A DNA stretch of 9,340 bases from CALAEC01 sp050692915. GTDB lineage: Bacteria; Actinomycetota; UBA4738; CALAEC01. Each line of letters begins with the position of its first letter. Position 1 is the stretch's first letter. The DNA lies in NCBI GenBank assembly GCA_050692915.1, contig JBOGVU010000092.1, forward strand, positions 1-9,340, written 5' to 3'. The translations under genes and the position numbers were made by a program. This document shows, piece after piece, positions 1 through 5,347 of this stretch. The notes below the pieces were generated by a model, which saw nothing but the letters and a program-made list of their open reading frames with translations, was not told where the DNA came from and searched no databases.

Positions 1-162
1 CCAGCCGAACGCCCTGGTGGTGTCCCCGGTGAGGGGGTGCTCCACCTTGATGACGTCGGCCCCGAAGTCCCCCAGGCGGGTGGCGGCGCCGGGCCCGCCG
101 ATGACCGTGGCCACGTCGAGGACCCGCAGCCCCTCCAGCGGCATGCGGCGGCCCTCGCTCAC
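1..162 (-). CDS. CaiB/BaiF family III CoA-transferase (N-terminal part, runs off left edge)
   Basis: Only the first 54 residues are in the window. They carry the typical family III N-terminus: a 'PLEGLRVLDV' start, a 'GGPGAATRLGDFGADVIKVE' core (residues 22-41) and a following HPLTGDTTR stretch. Enzymes of this family move CoA between acyl-CoA thioesters and free acids such as carnitine, oxalate, bile acids or aromatic acids. The substrate cannot be told from this fragment. I chose GTG at 162 because it overlaps the stop of the upstream small gene as GTGA (159-162), the same arrangement seen one gene earlier. An in-frame ATG at 144 is the alternative and would shorten the protein by six residues. 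It is the last visible gene of a minus-strand operon headed by an acyl-CoA carboxylase subunit, which fits a role in acyl-CoA metabolism. The catalytic Asp of the family lies beyond the window. Confidence 0.92.
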   Translation of the reverse strand, partial: MSEGRRMPLEGLRVLDVATVIGGPGAATRLGDFGADVIKVEHPLTGDTTRAFGW

Positions 163-389
163 GTTCGCTCCAGCTGCTCGACCACCAGCATGGCCTCGAG
201 GACCCGGTGCTCCGGGACCAGGACCCGTACGGGGAGGTTGAAGCCCTCGCCGTAGTACCCGCCCTGGAACTCGGGATAAAGCCGGGCCTCGATCCCCTCC
301 GCATCGAGCCGGCCGGCCAGCAGCCTGGCCTCCCCTTCGGCGGCGAACGATGCCACCTGGACCCACCGGGGGGGCGGGCCGGCGCTCAC
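159..389 (-). CDS. DUF2007-type putative signal-transducing small protein
   Basis: This 76-residue protein resembles the DUF2007 (putative signal transducing protein) family. After a short proline-rich start it reads 'WVQVASFAAEGEARLLAGRL' (residues 9-28), then EGIEARLYPEF, then 'NLPVRVLVPEHRVLEAM' (51-67). That is the strand-helix-strand-strand-helix layout of the family, in which a small domain of about 70 residues is often attached to or near enzymes. The biochemical role is not known. An open frame continues upstream to 533, but that stretch is proline/arginine-rich antisense of the preceding gene. The GTG at 389 overlaps the upstream stop as GTGA (386-389), so I take it as the start. The gene also overlaps the CoA-transferase downstream by GTGA, so all three are probably translationally coupled. 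There are no cysteines or membrane segments. Confidence 0.78.
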   Translation of the reverse strand: MSAGPPPRWVQVASFAAEGEARLLAGRLDAEGIEARLYPEFQGGYYGEGFNLPVRVLVPEHRVLEAMLVVEQLERT

Positions 390-637
390 CTGGCGTCGCC
401 GCGCCCTCGCAGGGAGGGCGTCCCGGGCCGGGCGAACGGGACCCATCCCCGGAAGGACCAGGGCCGATCGGCGTCGCGGCGGACCTGGAGGGCCCCCTGT
501 CGGACCGCCTCGGCCCGCCCCGCCAGCGTCCACGGAGACGGCCGGTCCGCGGGCGTCGCCAGGGCCCGCTCCAGGGCGGCGATCACGGCCCGCTCCTCCT
601 GGGGGCTCAGCTCGGGTGGGAGCTCGTACCTCGGCAT
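386..637 (-). CDS. Acyl-CoA carboxylase epsilon-subunit-like small protein
   Basis: This is an 83-residue protein starting at ATG 637, three bases after the stop of the carboxyltransferase gene. In Actinomycetota, acyl-CoA carboxylase beta subunits are commonly followed by a small epsilon subunit (AccE/PccE) that binds and stabilises the alpha-beta complex. The sequence shows a short helix-forming segment near residues 11-27 (SPQEERAVIAALERAL), then 'SPWTLAGRAEAVR' (34-46) and a Trp/Arg-rich tail (PWSFRGWVPFARPG, 59-72). This layout, a Glu/Ala helix followed by Trp- and Arg-containing segments, is seen in epsilon subunits. The sequences are very divergent, so the assignment rests mainly on position and size. 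It overlaps the next gene by GTGA. If it is not an epsilon subunit it is an unassigned small basic protein of the operon. Confidence 0.6.
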   Translation of the reverse strand: MPRYELPPELSPQEERAVIAALERALATPADRPSPWTLAGRAEAVRQGALQVRRDADRPWSFRGWVPFARPGTPSLRGRGDAR

Positions 638-640
638 GGG

Positions 641-2233
641 TCAGAGCGGGATGTTGCCGTGCTTCCGAGCCGGCACGGCCTCACGCTTCGTCCGCAGCAT
701 CCGGAGGGCCTGGATCAGCCGTACGCGGGTCTCCGACGGCTCGATGACGTCGTCCACGTACCCGCGCTCGGCCGCCAGATACGGGTTGTTGAATCGCTCC
801 TCGTACTCGGCGATGAGCTCGCTGCGCCGGGCCTCCGGGTCCTCGGCCTCCTTCAGGTCACGGCGGTGGACGATGCCCACGGCTCCCTCCGGGCCCATCA
901 CCGCGATCTGCGCGGTGGGCCAGGCGAACGCGACGTCGCCGCGGACGTGCTTCGAGTTCATCACCACGTAGGCGCCGCCGTACGCCTTCCTGGTGATGAC
1001 TGTGATCCGGGGGACCGTGGCCTCCGTGAACGCGTACAGGAGCTTGGCGCCCCGGCGGATGATCCCGCCGTACTCCTGGCCGGCGCCCGGCAGGAAGCCG
1101 GGCACGTCCTCGAAGACCACCAGCGGCACGTTGAACGCGTCACAGAAGCGGACGAACCTGGCGGCCTTCTCGCTCGACTCGATGTCGAGCGTCCCGGCCA
1201 GGACCTTCGGCTGGTTGGCCACGATCCCGACGCTGCGGCCGTCCATCCGGGCGAACCCGATCACGATGTTCATGGCCCACAGCGGGAACACCTCGAGGAA
1301 CTCGCCCTCGTCCACGACCGCCCCGATCACGTCCTTGACGTCGTACGGCTCGCGGGGGGAGTCGGGGATCACCGAGTCGAGCTCGGGGAGCCGCCGCTCC
1401 GGGTCGTCGGTGGGGGCGAACGACGGGGGGTCCTCCATGTTGTTCGCGGGGAGGTAGGAAAGGAGGTATCGGACCTGCCGGAGGCAGTCCTCCTCGTCCT
1501 CGGCGATGAACGAGGCCAGGCCGGACCGACTGGCGTGGGTCTGGGCCCCGCCGAGGTCCTCGAAGGTGATCTCCTCGCCGGTGACCGTCTTGATCACGTC
1601 GGGCCCGGTGATGAACATGTGGGCCGTCTCCTTCACCATGAAGATGAAGTCGGTGATCGCGGGGCTGTACACCGCGCCCCCCGCGCACGGGCCCAGGATC
1701 ACGCTGATCTGAGGGATCACGCCGGAGTTCCGGACGTTGCGGTCGAAGATGTAGCCGTACCCGGCCAGCGAGGTGGCGCCCTCCTGGATCCGGGCGCCGC
1801 CGGAGTCGTTCAGCCCGATCACCGGGGCCCCCGCGGCCGCGGCCAGGTCCATCACCTTGCAGATCTTCTCGGCCATGACCTCGCCGAGGGAACCACCCAT
1901 CACCGTGAAGTCCTGCGAGTACACGAACACGGTCCGGCCGTCGATCGTCCCCCACCCGGTGACCACGGCGTCCGTGTACGGGCGGTTCCGCTCCATCCCC
2001 AGGTCGTGGGCCCGGTGCCGGGCCAGCATGTCGGTCTCCACGAAGGAACCGGGATCGAGGAGCAGGTCCAGGCGCTCCCGGGCGGTCAGCTTCCCCCGGG
2101 CGTGCTGCCGCTCGATGGCCTCCGGCCCACCGGCGATCAGGGCCTCCGCCTTCCGTTCCCGGAGCTCCTCGATCCGGGCCTCCTCGGCCCGTCGATTGGG
2201 GACGTCGTCCTCGGGCTCCGCCTTCCTGGCCAT
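641..2233 (-). CDS. pccB: Acyl-CoA (propionyl-/acetyl-CoA) carboxylase carboxyltransferase beta subunit
   Basis: The 530-residue protein is full length for the PccB/AccB5 family and has two crotonase-fold halves. It transfers carboxyl from carboxybiotin to an acyl-CoA, typically making (S)-methylmalonyl-CoA from propionyl-CoA or malonyl-CoA from acetyl-CoA. The partner biotin-carboxylase alpha subunit is not in the window. Visible landmarks are 'HARGKLTARERLDLLLDPGSF' near residues 44-64, the first-half SGGARIQEG (144-152), the oxyanion motif GPCAGGAVYSPA (181-192), 'LAGTLDIESSEKAARFVRFC' (345-364), and the biotin-side RKAYGGAYVVM (415-425). The C-terminus is KHGNIPL, as usual. Residue 423, after GGAY, is Val. 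In Streptomyces the equivalent site (422) is Asp in PccB and Ile in the broader AccB, so the substrate is not fixed as propionyl-CoA. The frame stays open upstream to 2419, but family length and a -10 box support the ATG at 2233. It is the first gene of the operon. Confidence 0.95.
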   Translation of the reverse strand: MARKAEPEDDVPNRRAEEARIEELRERKAEALIAGGPEAIERQHARGKLTARERLDLLLDPGSFVETDMLARHRAHDLGMERNRPYTDAVVTGWGTIDGRTVFVYSQDFTVMGGSLGEVMAEKICKVMDLAAAAGAPVIGLNDSGGARIQEGATSLAGYGYIFDRNVRNSGVIPQISVILGPCAGGAVYSPAITDFIFMVKETAHMFITGPDVIKTVTGEEITFEDLGGAQTHASRSGLASFIAEDEEDCLRQVRYLLSYLPANNMEDPPSFAPTDDPERRLPELDSVIPDSPREPYDVKDVIGAVVDEGEFLEVFPLWAMNIVIGFARMDGRSVGIVANQPKVLAGTLDIESSEKAARFVRFCDAFNVPLVVFEDVPGFLPGAGQEYGGIIRRGAKLLYAFTEATVPRITVITRKAYGGAYVVMNSKHVRGDVAFAWPTAQIAVMGPEGAVGIVHRRDLKEAEDPEARRSELIAEYEERFNNPYLAAERGYVDDVIEPSETRVRLIQALRMLRTKREAVPARKHGNIPL

Positions 2234-2240
2234 CGCCGCG

Positions 2241-2246
2241 AGTCTA
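2241..2246 (-). promoter_or_regulatory. -10 box of a probable leaderless promoter for the carboxylase operon
   Basis: On the minus strand TAGACT (fits TANNNT) sits exactly 7 bases before the ATG at 2233, so transcription would begin at or next to the A of the start codon. No Shine-Dalgarno sequence is visible before this ATG, which agrees with a leaderless mRNA. No convincing -35 hexamer is seen 16-18 bases upstream. Confidence 0.5.
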
Positions 2247-2406
2247 GCCCAGCGAGCCCTCGGCCTCGCGGCCCCGCTCGGCCTGGCCGGCCTGTTCGGC
2301 GGGGGTCGGTCGGGGACCATCGCTCTGGTCGTGGCCGCGGTGGCTCTCGTCGTGGCCGTGGGATGGGGCGGCTCGGCCCTGCTGGTCTGAATCTCACCGC
2401 CCTTGC

Positions 2407-2435
2407 GTGACCGTGTCACCCCCTGGGGCTACGCT
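2407..2435 (+). promoter_or_regulatory. Probable leaderless promoter of the RecB-like nuclease gene
   Basis: GTGACC (2407-2412) resembles a -35 box and is followed after 17 bases by TACGCT (2430-2435), which fits TANNNT. The GTG start codon begins 7 bases past the last T of that box (six-base gap). No ribosome binding site precedes the GTG. The arrangement predicts a transcript that starts at or next to the start codon and supports choosing GTG 2442 over the in-frame TTG at 2403. Confidence 0.5.
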
Positions 2436-2441
2436 CGCCCC

Positions 2442-3383
2442 GTGGAGCTCACGCCGGTGCAGGAGCGGACCCGCCTCGAGGTCATGGGCGGTGCTGCCGA
2501 GCGTCCCGTCTTCCCGGGCGGGCTGGCCGAGGACCTCAGGGGGGAGCTGGAGCGCCGGATGGCCCCCGCCGCCGAGGCCCTCGGTCAGGACCGCACGCTC
2601 TGGCTCACCAAGGCGAAGCTGACGAACCTTCACCAGCGGTGCGAGGGCCTGTTCCTGGCCAACGAGCTGGACGAGGGGGTGTTCACCTACGGCCCCCAGC
2701 TCGCCGTGGGGAACGTGGTGCACAAGGCGGTGGAGATCGGCGTGTACGCGCGCGACCTGGCCGACGCCGAGCTGGCCGACCAGGCCCTGGAGCGGCTGGA
2801 GGCGGGGGACGACGGGTTCGCCGCCTACCTCGGCCTGCTCAGCGAGGTCGAGCGGGCGGAGCTCGTCGGCGAGGCCACCCGCCAGCTGTCGTGGTTCCGG
2901 GTGACGTTCCCGCCGCTGGAGCGGTCATGGAACCCGGTGGTGGAGTGGTCGCTGCGTGTGCCGGTGGCGGGGGACCGGATCGTGCTGTCGGCCCGTCCAG
3001 ACCTGGTCCTGGGCGGGGTCGATCGCGAGGACCCGATGCGGGCCCGCCGTCTGGTCGTCGAGCTGAAGGGCGGCCAGGAGCGTCCGGAACAGGAGGACGA
3101 CGTCCGCTTCTACGCGCTGGTGATGGCGCTCTGTCACGGCGTGCCGCCGTTCCGGCTGGTGAACGTGAACCTCCAAGCGGGGACGACTCGGGTCCAGGAG
3201 GTCACCGAGGACCTGTTGCGCTCCGCCGTGCGTCGGGTGGCCGAAGCGGCCACCAAGGCGGTCGACGTGCTCGGCGGCAGGCCGCCCCAGCTGCGGGGCG
3301 GGCCGTGGTGCCGGTGGTGCCCCCGCAGCCAGACGTGCCCCGCCTCCACGGCGCGTGAAGGAGGCCCGGAACCAGCGGGGTAG
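2442..3383 (+). CDS. Stand-alone PD-(D/E)XK nuclease, RecB/AddB/Cas4-like, with 4Fe-4S cysteines
   Basis: This 313-residue protein has the RecB-family nuclease layout. The motif GNVVHKAVE (90-98, His94) is the GxxVHxxxE element. ARPDLVLG (184-191, Asp187) and VVELKGG (205-211, Glu207 and Lys209) form the PD-(D/E)XK active site. A DDVRFYALVMAL helix (219-230) follows, in the place of the usual QxxxY motif. Cys67 in the N-terminal 'TNLHQRCEGLFLA' and Cys290, Cys293 and Cys299 near the C-terminus match the split cysteine pattern that holds a 4Fe-4S cluster in AddB and Cas4. The protein therefore probably cuts or degrades DNA ends. It has no helicase domain, and no Cas, AddA or helicase gene is nearby. 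Its context (carboxylase operon behind, ClpC-like gene ahead) gives no clue to its partner. The GTG start follows a -10 box with no leader. Its stop TAG lies inside the -10 box of the next gene. Confidence 0.85.
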   Translation: MELTPVQERTRLEVMGGAAERPVFPGGLAEDLRGELERRMAPAAEALGQDRTLWLTKAKLTNLHQRCEGLFLANELDEGVFTYGPQLAVGNVVHKAVEIGVYARDLADAELADQALERLEAGDDGFAAYLGLLSEVERAELVGEATRQLSWFRVTFPPLERSWNPVVEWSLRVPVAGDRIVLSARPDLVLGGVDREDPMRARRLVVELKGGQERPEQEDDVRFYALVMALCHGVPPFRLVNVNLQAGTTRVQEVTEDLLRSAVRRVAEAATKAVDVLGGRPPQLRGGPWCRWCPRSQTCPASTAREGGPEPAG

Positions 3384-3386
3384 GCT
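3381..3386 (+). promoter_or_regulatory. -10 box before the ClpC-N/zinc-ribbon gene
   Basis: TAGGCT fits TANNNT and overlaps the stop codon (TAG 3381-3383) of the nuclease gene. The GTG start is 9 bases downstream of its end, giving a leader of only about 0-3 bases. No Shine-Dalgarno sequence and no clear -35 box are seen. The gene may also be read through from the nuclease gene. Confidence 0.4.
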
Positions 3387-3395
3387 GGTGCCCCG

Positions 3396-4019
3396 GTGTT
3401 CGAGCGATTCACCGACCGAGCCCGTCGGGTGGTGGTCCTGGCCCAGGAAGAGGCCAGGATGCTCAACCACGGCTATATCGGAACCGAGCACATCCTCCTG
3501 GGCCTGATCCGCGAGGGGGAGGGCGTGGCCGCCAGGGCGCTGGAGGCCCTCGGCGTCTCCCTCGACCAGCTCCGCAAGGAGATCGAGGAGATCATCGGCC
3601 AGGGCCAAACGATGCCAATCAGCCACATCCCGTTCACGCCGCGGGCCAAGAAGGTCCTGGAGCTGTCGCTCCGTGAGGCGCTGCAGCTCGGGCACAACTA
3701 CATCGGCACCGAGCACATCCTGCTCGGCCTGGTCGCTGAGGGCGAGGGCGTGGGAGCCCAGGTCCTGGTTCGACGGGGCGCGTCCCTGGAGCGCGTCAGG
3801 ACGGAGGTCGCTTCCCTGCTGGAGGGGTACGTCCACGAGGAGGAACCCGTGGGACCAGCACCCACCCACGAGGAGCCGCTGTGCCCGTGCTGCCGGGCCC
3901 CGTTGCGGGAATCAGCCACCTTCCGGACTCTGGACGTCTCCTCGGTGGAGGGGGAAGTCCGAGCGGTCGCCTTCGCCTTCTGCCGCCGGTGCGGCACCTG
4001 GCTCGGCACGCTTGCTTGA
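3396..4019 (+). CDS. Orphan ClpC N-terminal (Clp-N) domain protein with C-terminal zinc ribbon
   Basis: This protein has 207 residues. Residues 1-143 are nearly a textbook actinobacterial ClpC N domain, with two repeats each carrying a YIGTEHILLGL motif (28-37 and 102-111). The AAA+ modules that follow in ClpC are absent. Instead a linker (about 145-161) leads to CPCC (163-166) and CRRC (196-199), two knuckles of a likely zinc ribbon. Glu31 and Glu106 fall where B. subtilis ClpC binds phosphoarginine (E32 and E106). Phe2, Phe80 and Lys85 match the residues through which mycobacterial ClpC1 binds cyclomarin. The protein cannot unfold substrates itself. It could be an adaptor or competitor for ClpC substrates, or a decoy for ClpC-targeting antibiotics as reported for mycobacterial ClpC2. 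The function is inferred. The GTG start gives the canonical 'FERFTDRARR' N-terminus, and a TANNNT box lies just upstream. Confidence 0.9.
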   Translation: MFERFTDRARRVVVLAQEEARMLNHGYIGTEHILLGLIREGEGVAARALEALGVSLDQLRKEIEEIIGQGQTMPISHIPFTPRAKKVLELSLREALQLGHNYIGTEHILLGLVAEGEGVGAQVLVRRGASLERVRTEVASLLEGYVHEEEPVGPAPTHEEPLCPCCRAPLRESATFRTLDVSSVEGEVRAVAFAFCRRCGTWLGTLA

Positions 4020-4044
4020 GCCGCGGACGCTCCGGGTCGATGAT
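4016..4044 (+). promoter_or_regulatory. Weak candidate promoter of the secreted TIM-barrel gene
   Basis: TTGAGC (4016-4021), spanning the end of the ClpC-N gene, is followed after 17 bases by GATGAT (4039-4044). The ATG at 4051 is 6 bases further on. This repeats the leaderless geometry of the neighbouring genes, but the -10 lacks the usual first T, so the call is tentative. Co-transcription with the upstream gene (31-base gap) is equally possible. Confidence 0.25.
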
Positions 4045-4050
4045 GCTCGG

Positions 4051-5283
4051 ATGAGACGGGGACTCCTCTTCCTGGCTGTGGCGACGGCTGCGCTGACGCC
4101 CGCGGCGCCGGCTCGGACCGGGGTTGCCCCGCCTTCGCTGGAGGCGTACCGGGGCCTGGCCACCTGGGTGGACCTGTTCGAGGCCCGGGCCTGGCGAAGG
4201 CCGGGGAGGGCGGTGGCCGACATGGCCGCCCGCGGAGTGCGGACGCTGTTCCTGGAGACCTCGAACTACTCCCAGCGCCGGACAGTGGTGAACCGTCCCG
4301 CAGTTGGCAGGTTCATCGAGGCCGCCCACGATCGGGACATGGCCGTGGTGGCCTGGTACCTCCCGGGGTTCGTCGACCCCGGCCGCGACCTCCGCCGGTC
4401 GATGGCGGCCATCCGGTTCCGGACGCCGAACGGCGAGCGGTTCGATTCGTTCGCCCTCGACATCGAGGCCAGCGTGGTCGACCCCCCGTCCCGACGGACC
4501 AGGCGGCTCCTGTCGCTGTCGCGGCGGATCCGGACGCGAGCCGGCGCCGGCTACGCCCTCGGGGCGATCATCCCGTCGCCCGTGGGGATCGAGCTGGCAG
4601 GTGACTACTGGCCCGGATTCCCGTACTCGAAGCTCGACGCGATCTATGACGTGTTCGTCCCGATGGGCTACTTCACCTATCACGTGAACGGGGCCACCAA
4701 GGTGCACGACGAGACCGCGGAGAACATCCGGATGCTTCGGGCGGCCACCGGGAACCCCACGGTGCCCGTGCACCTGATCGGGGGGATCGCCGACAAGGCC
4801 AGCGCCTCGGAGACGAGGGAGTTCGTCCGGGCCATCCGGGAGCACGGCGTGCTGGGGGCCAGCCTGTACAACTGGTCGCTGACCAGGGAACGGCACTGGG
4901 CCGAGCTCCGGAACGTCCCGACGAACCCGCTCCAGTCCCCGGCGCTGCCGCTGACCCTTCCGTGGGTCGAGGCGGTGGGCAACGTTCCCGGCGCCGCGGC
5001 GGGCCATCCCAAGGAGGTCTGGTTCGAGGTCCCCGGGCAGCTCGGCACCCGGACCCTGTCGTTCGAGGGGTACGGCATCGACCCCGGCGAGGTCGAGGTG
5101 TGGGTGAACTGGGCACTGGTGGGTGAGGTCGCGGCGTCCGGGCCGGGGTGGGGCTTCCCGCAGTCGGTCGAGCTGCCCGATGCGCTCCTCCGCGACGCGC
5201 GGCCCAACGTGATCGGCTTCGTGGCGGAAGGGGACCACCCGGACTGGAGCGAGTGGGGCGTCCGGGGCGTGGGCCTCTCGTAG
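4051..5283 (+). CDS. Exported glycoside-hydrolase-like TIM-barrel protein with C-terminal beta domain
   Basis: This 410-residue protein starts with a signal peptide (MRR, then hydrophobic 'GLLFLAVATAALTPAAP', cleavage likely near residue 20-25), so it acts outside the membrane. Residues about 30-290 look like a (beta/alpha)8 barrel of the poorly characterised GH-like superfamilies. Strand-like segments with polar ends recur: RTLFLETSNY (64-73), MAVVAWYLPGF (97-107), FDSFALDIEA (131-140; Asp137 and Glu139 are candidate acidic catalytic residues), YALGAIIPS (168-176), YDVFVPMGYFTYH (199-211) and GASLYNW (269-275). Residues about 310-410 form a separate beta-rich domain (VEVWVNWALVGE, then HPDWSEWGVRGVGL), reminiscent of a carbohydrate-binding jelly roll. 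No family with a known substrate is recognised. The start follows the ClpC-N gene by 31 bases with no clear Shine-Dalgarno sequence. A role in cell-wall or exopolysaccharide processing is only a guess. Confidence 0.75.
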   Translation: MRRGLLFLAVATAALTPAAPARTGVAPPSLEAYRGLATWVDLFEARAWRRPGRAVADMAARGVRTLFLETSNYSQRRTVVNRPAVGRFIEAAHDRDMAVVAWYLPGFVDPGRDLRRSMAAIRFRTPNGERFDSFALDIEASVVDPPSRRTRRLLSLSRRIRTRAGAGYALGAIIPSPVGIELAGDYWPGFPYSKLDAIYDVFVPMGYFTYHVNGATKVHDETAENIRMLRAATGNPTVPVHLIGGIADKASASETREFVRAIREHGVLGASLYNWSLTRERHWAELRNVPTNPLQSPALPLTLPWVEAVGNVPGAAAGHPKEVWFEVPGQLGTRTLSFEGYGIDPGEVEVWVNWALVGEVAASGPGWGFPQSVELPDALLRDARPNVIGFVAEGDHPDWSEWGVRGVGLS

Positions 5284-5289
5284 GAGGAT

Positions 5290-5319
5290 TTGCCGGCCCG
5301 GGTTCGAATTACCTACCCT
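5290..5319 (+). promoter_or_regulatory. Candidate promoter of ccr
   Basis: TTGCCG (5290-5295) and TACCCT (5314-5319) are spaced by 18 bases and match -35 and TANNNT -10 elements. A start near 5326 would give a leader of about 22 bases containing the GGAGGA ribosome binding site at 5338-5343. The -10 lies inside an inverted repeat. Confidence 0.45.
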
Positions 5320-5326
5320 TGGGTAA
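5309..5326 (+). promoter_or_regulatory. Inverted repeat over the ccr -10/+1 region, likely operator
   Basis: TTACC (5309-5313) and GGTAA (5322-5326) are perfect inverted arms separated by 8 bases. A second overlapping pair, TACCC (5314-5318) and GGGTA (5321-5325), has a 2-base centre. The arms cover the proposed -10 box and start site, a typical place for a dimeric TetR- or MarR-type repressor. The regulator is not in the window. Confidence 0.4.
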
Positions 5327-5337
5327 CCAAGCGACCC

Positions 5338-5343
5338 GGAGGA
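5338..5343 (+). promoter_or_regulatory. Ribosome binding site of ccr
   Basis: GGAGGA ends 4 bases before the GTG at 5348 and fixes that codon as the start. It stands out because the plus-strand genes before it lack a Shine-Dalgarno sequence. Confidence 0.65.
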
Positions 5344-5347
5344 CCGC

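Noticed and set aside
350..2410. A long plus-strand open frame of 686 codons
   Set aside because: It lies antisense to the carboxyltransferase gene. Its translation is Asp/Gly/Val/His-rich with no recognisable domain, a typical shadow of high-GC coding DNA.
2234..2419. A 62-residue N-terminal extension of the carboxylase
   Set aside because: The extension is Pro/Arg/Thr-rich, is not part of the family, and would place the TAGACT box inside the coding region. The ATG at 2233 gives the normal length.
2403..2441. TTG start at 2403 for the nuclease
   Set aside because: No ribosome binding site precedes it. The extra 13 residues are coded by the -35/-10 region, and the GTG at 2442 sits at leaderless distance from the -10 box.
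3475..3756. Direct DNA repeat around 3475-3530 and 3701-3756 as a possible recombination or mobile feature
   Set aside because: It simply encodes the two internal repeats of the Clp-N domain (YIGTEHILLGL in each).
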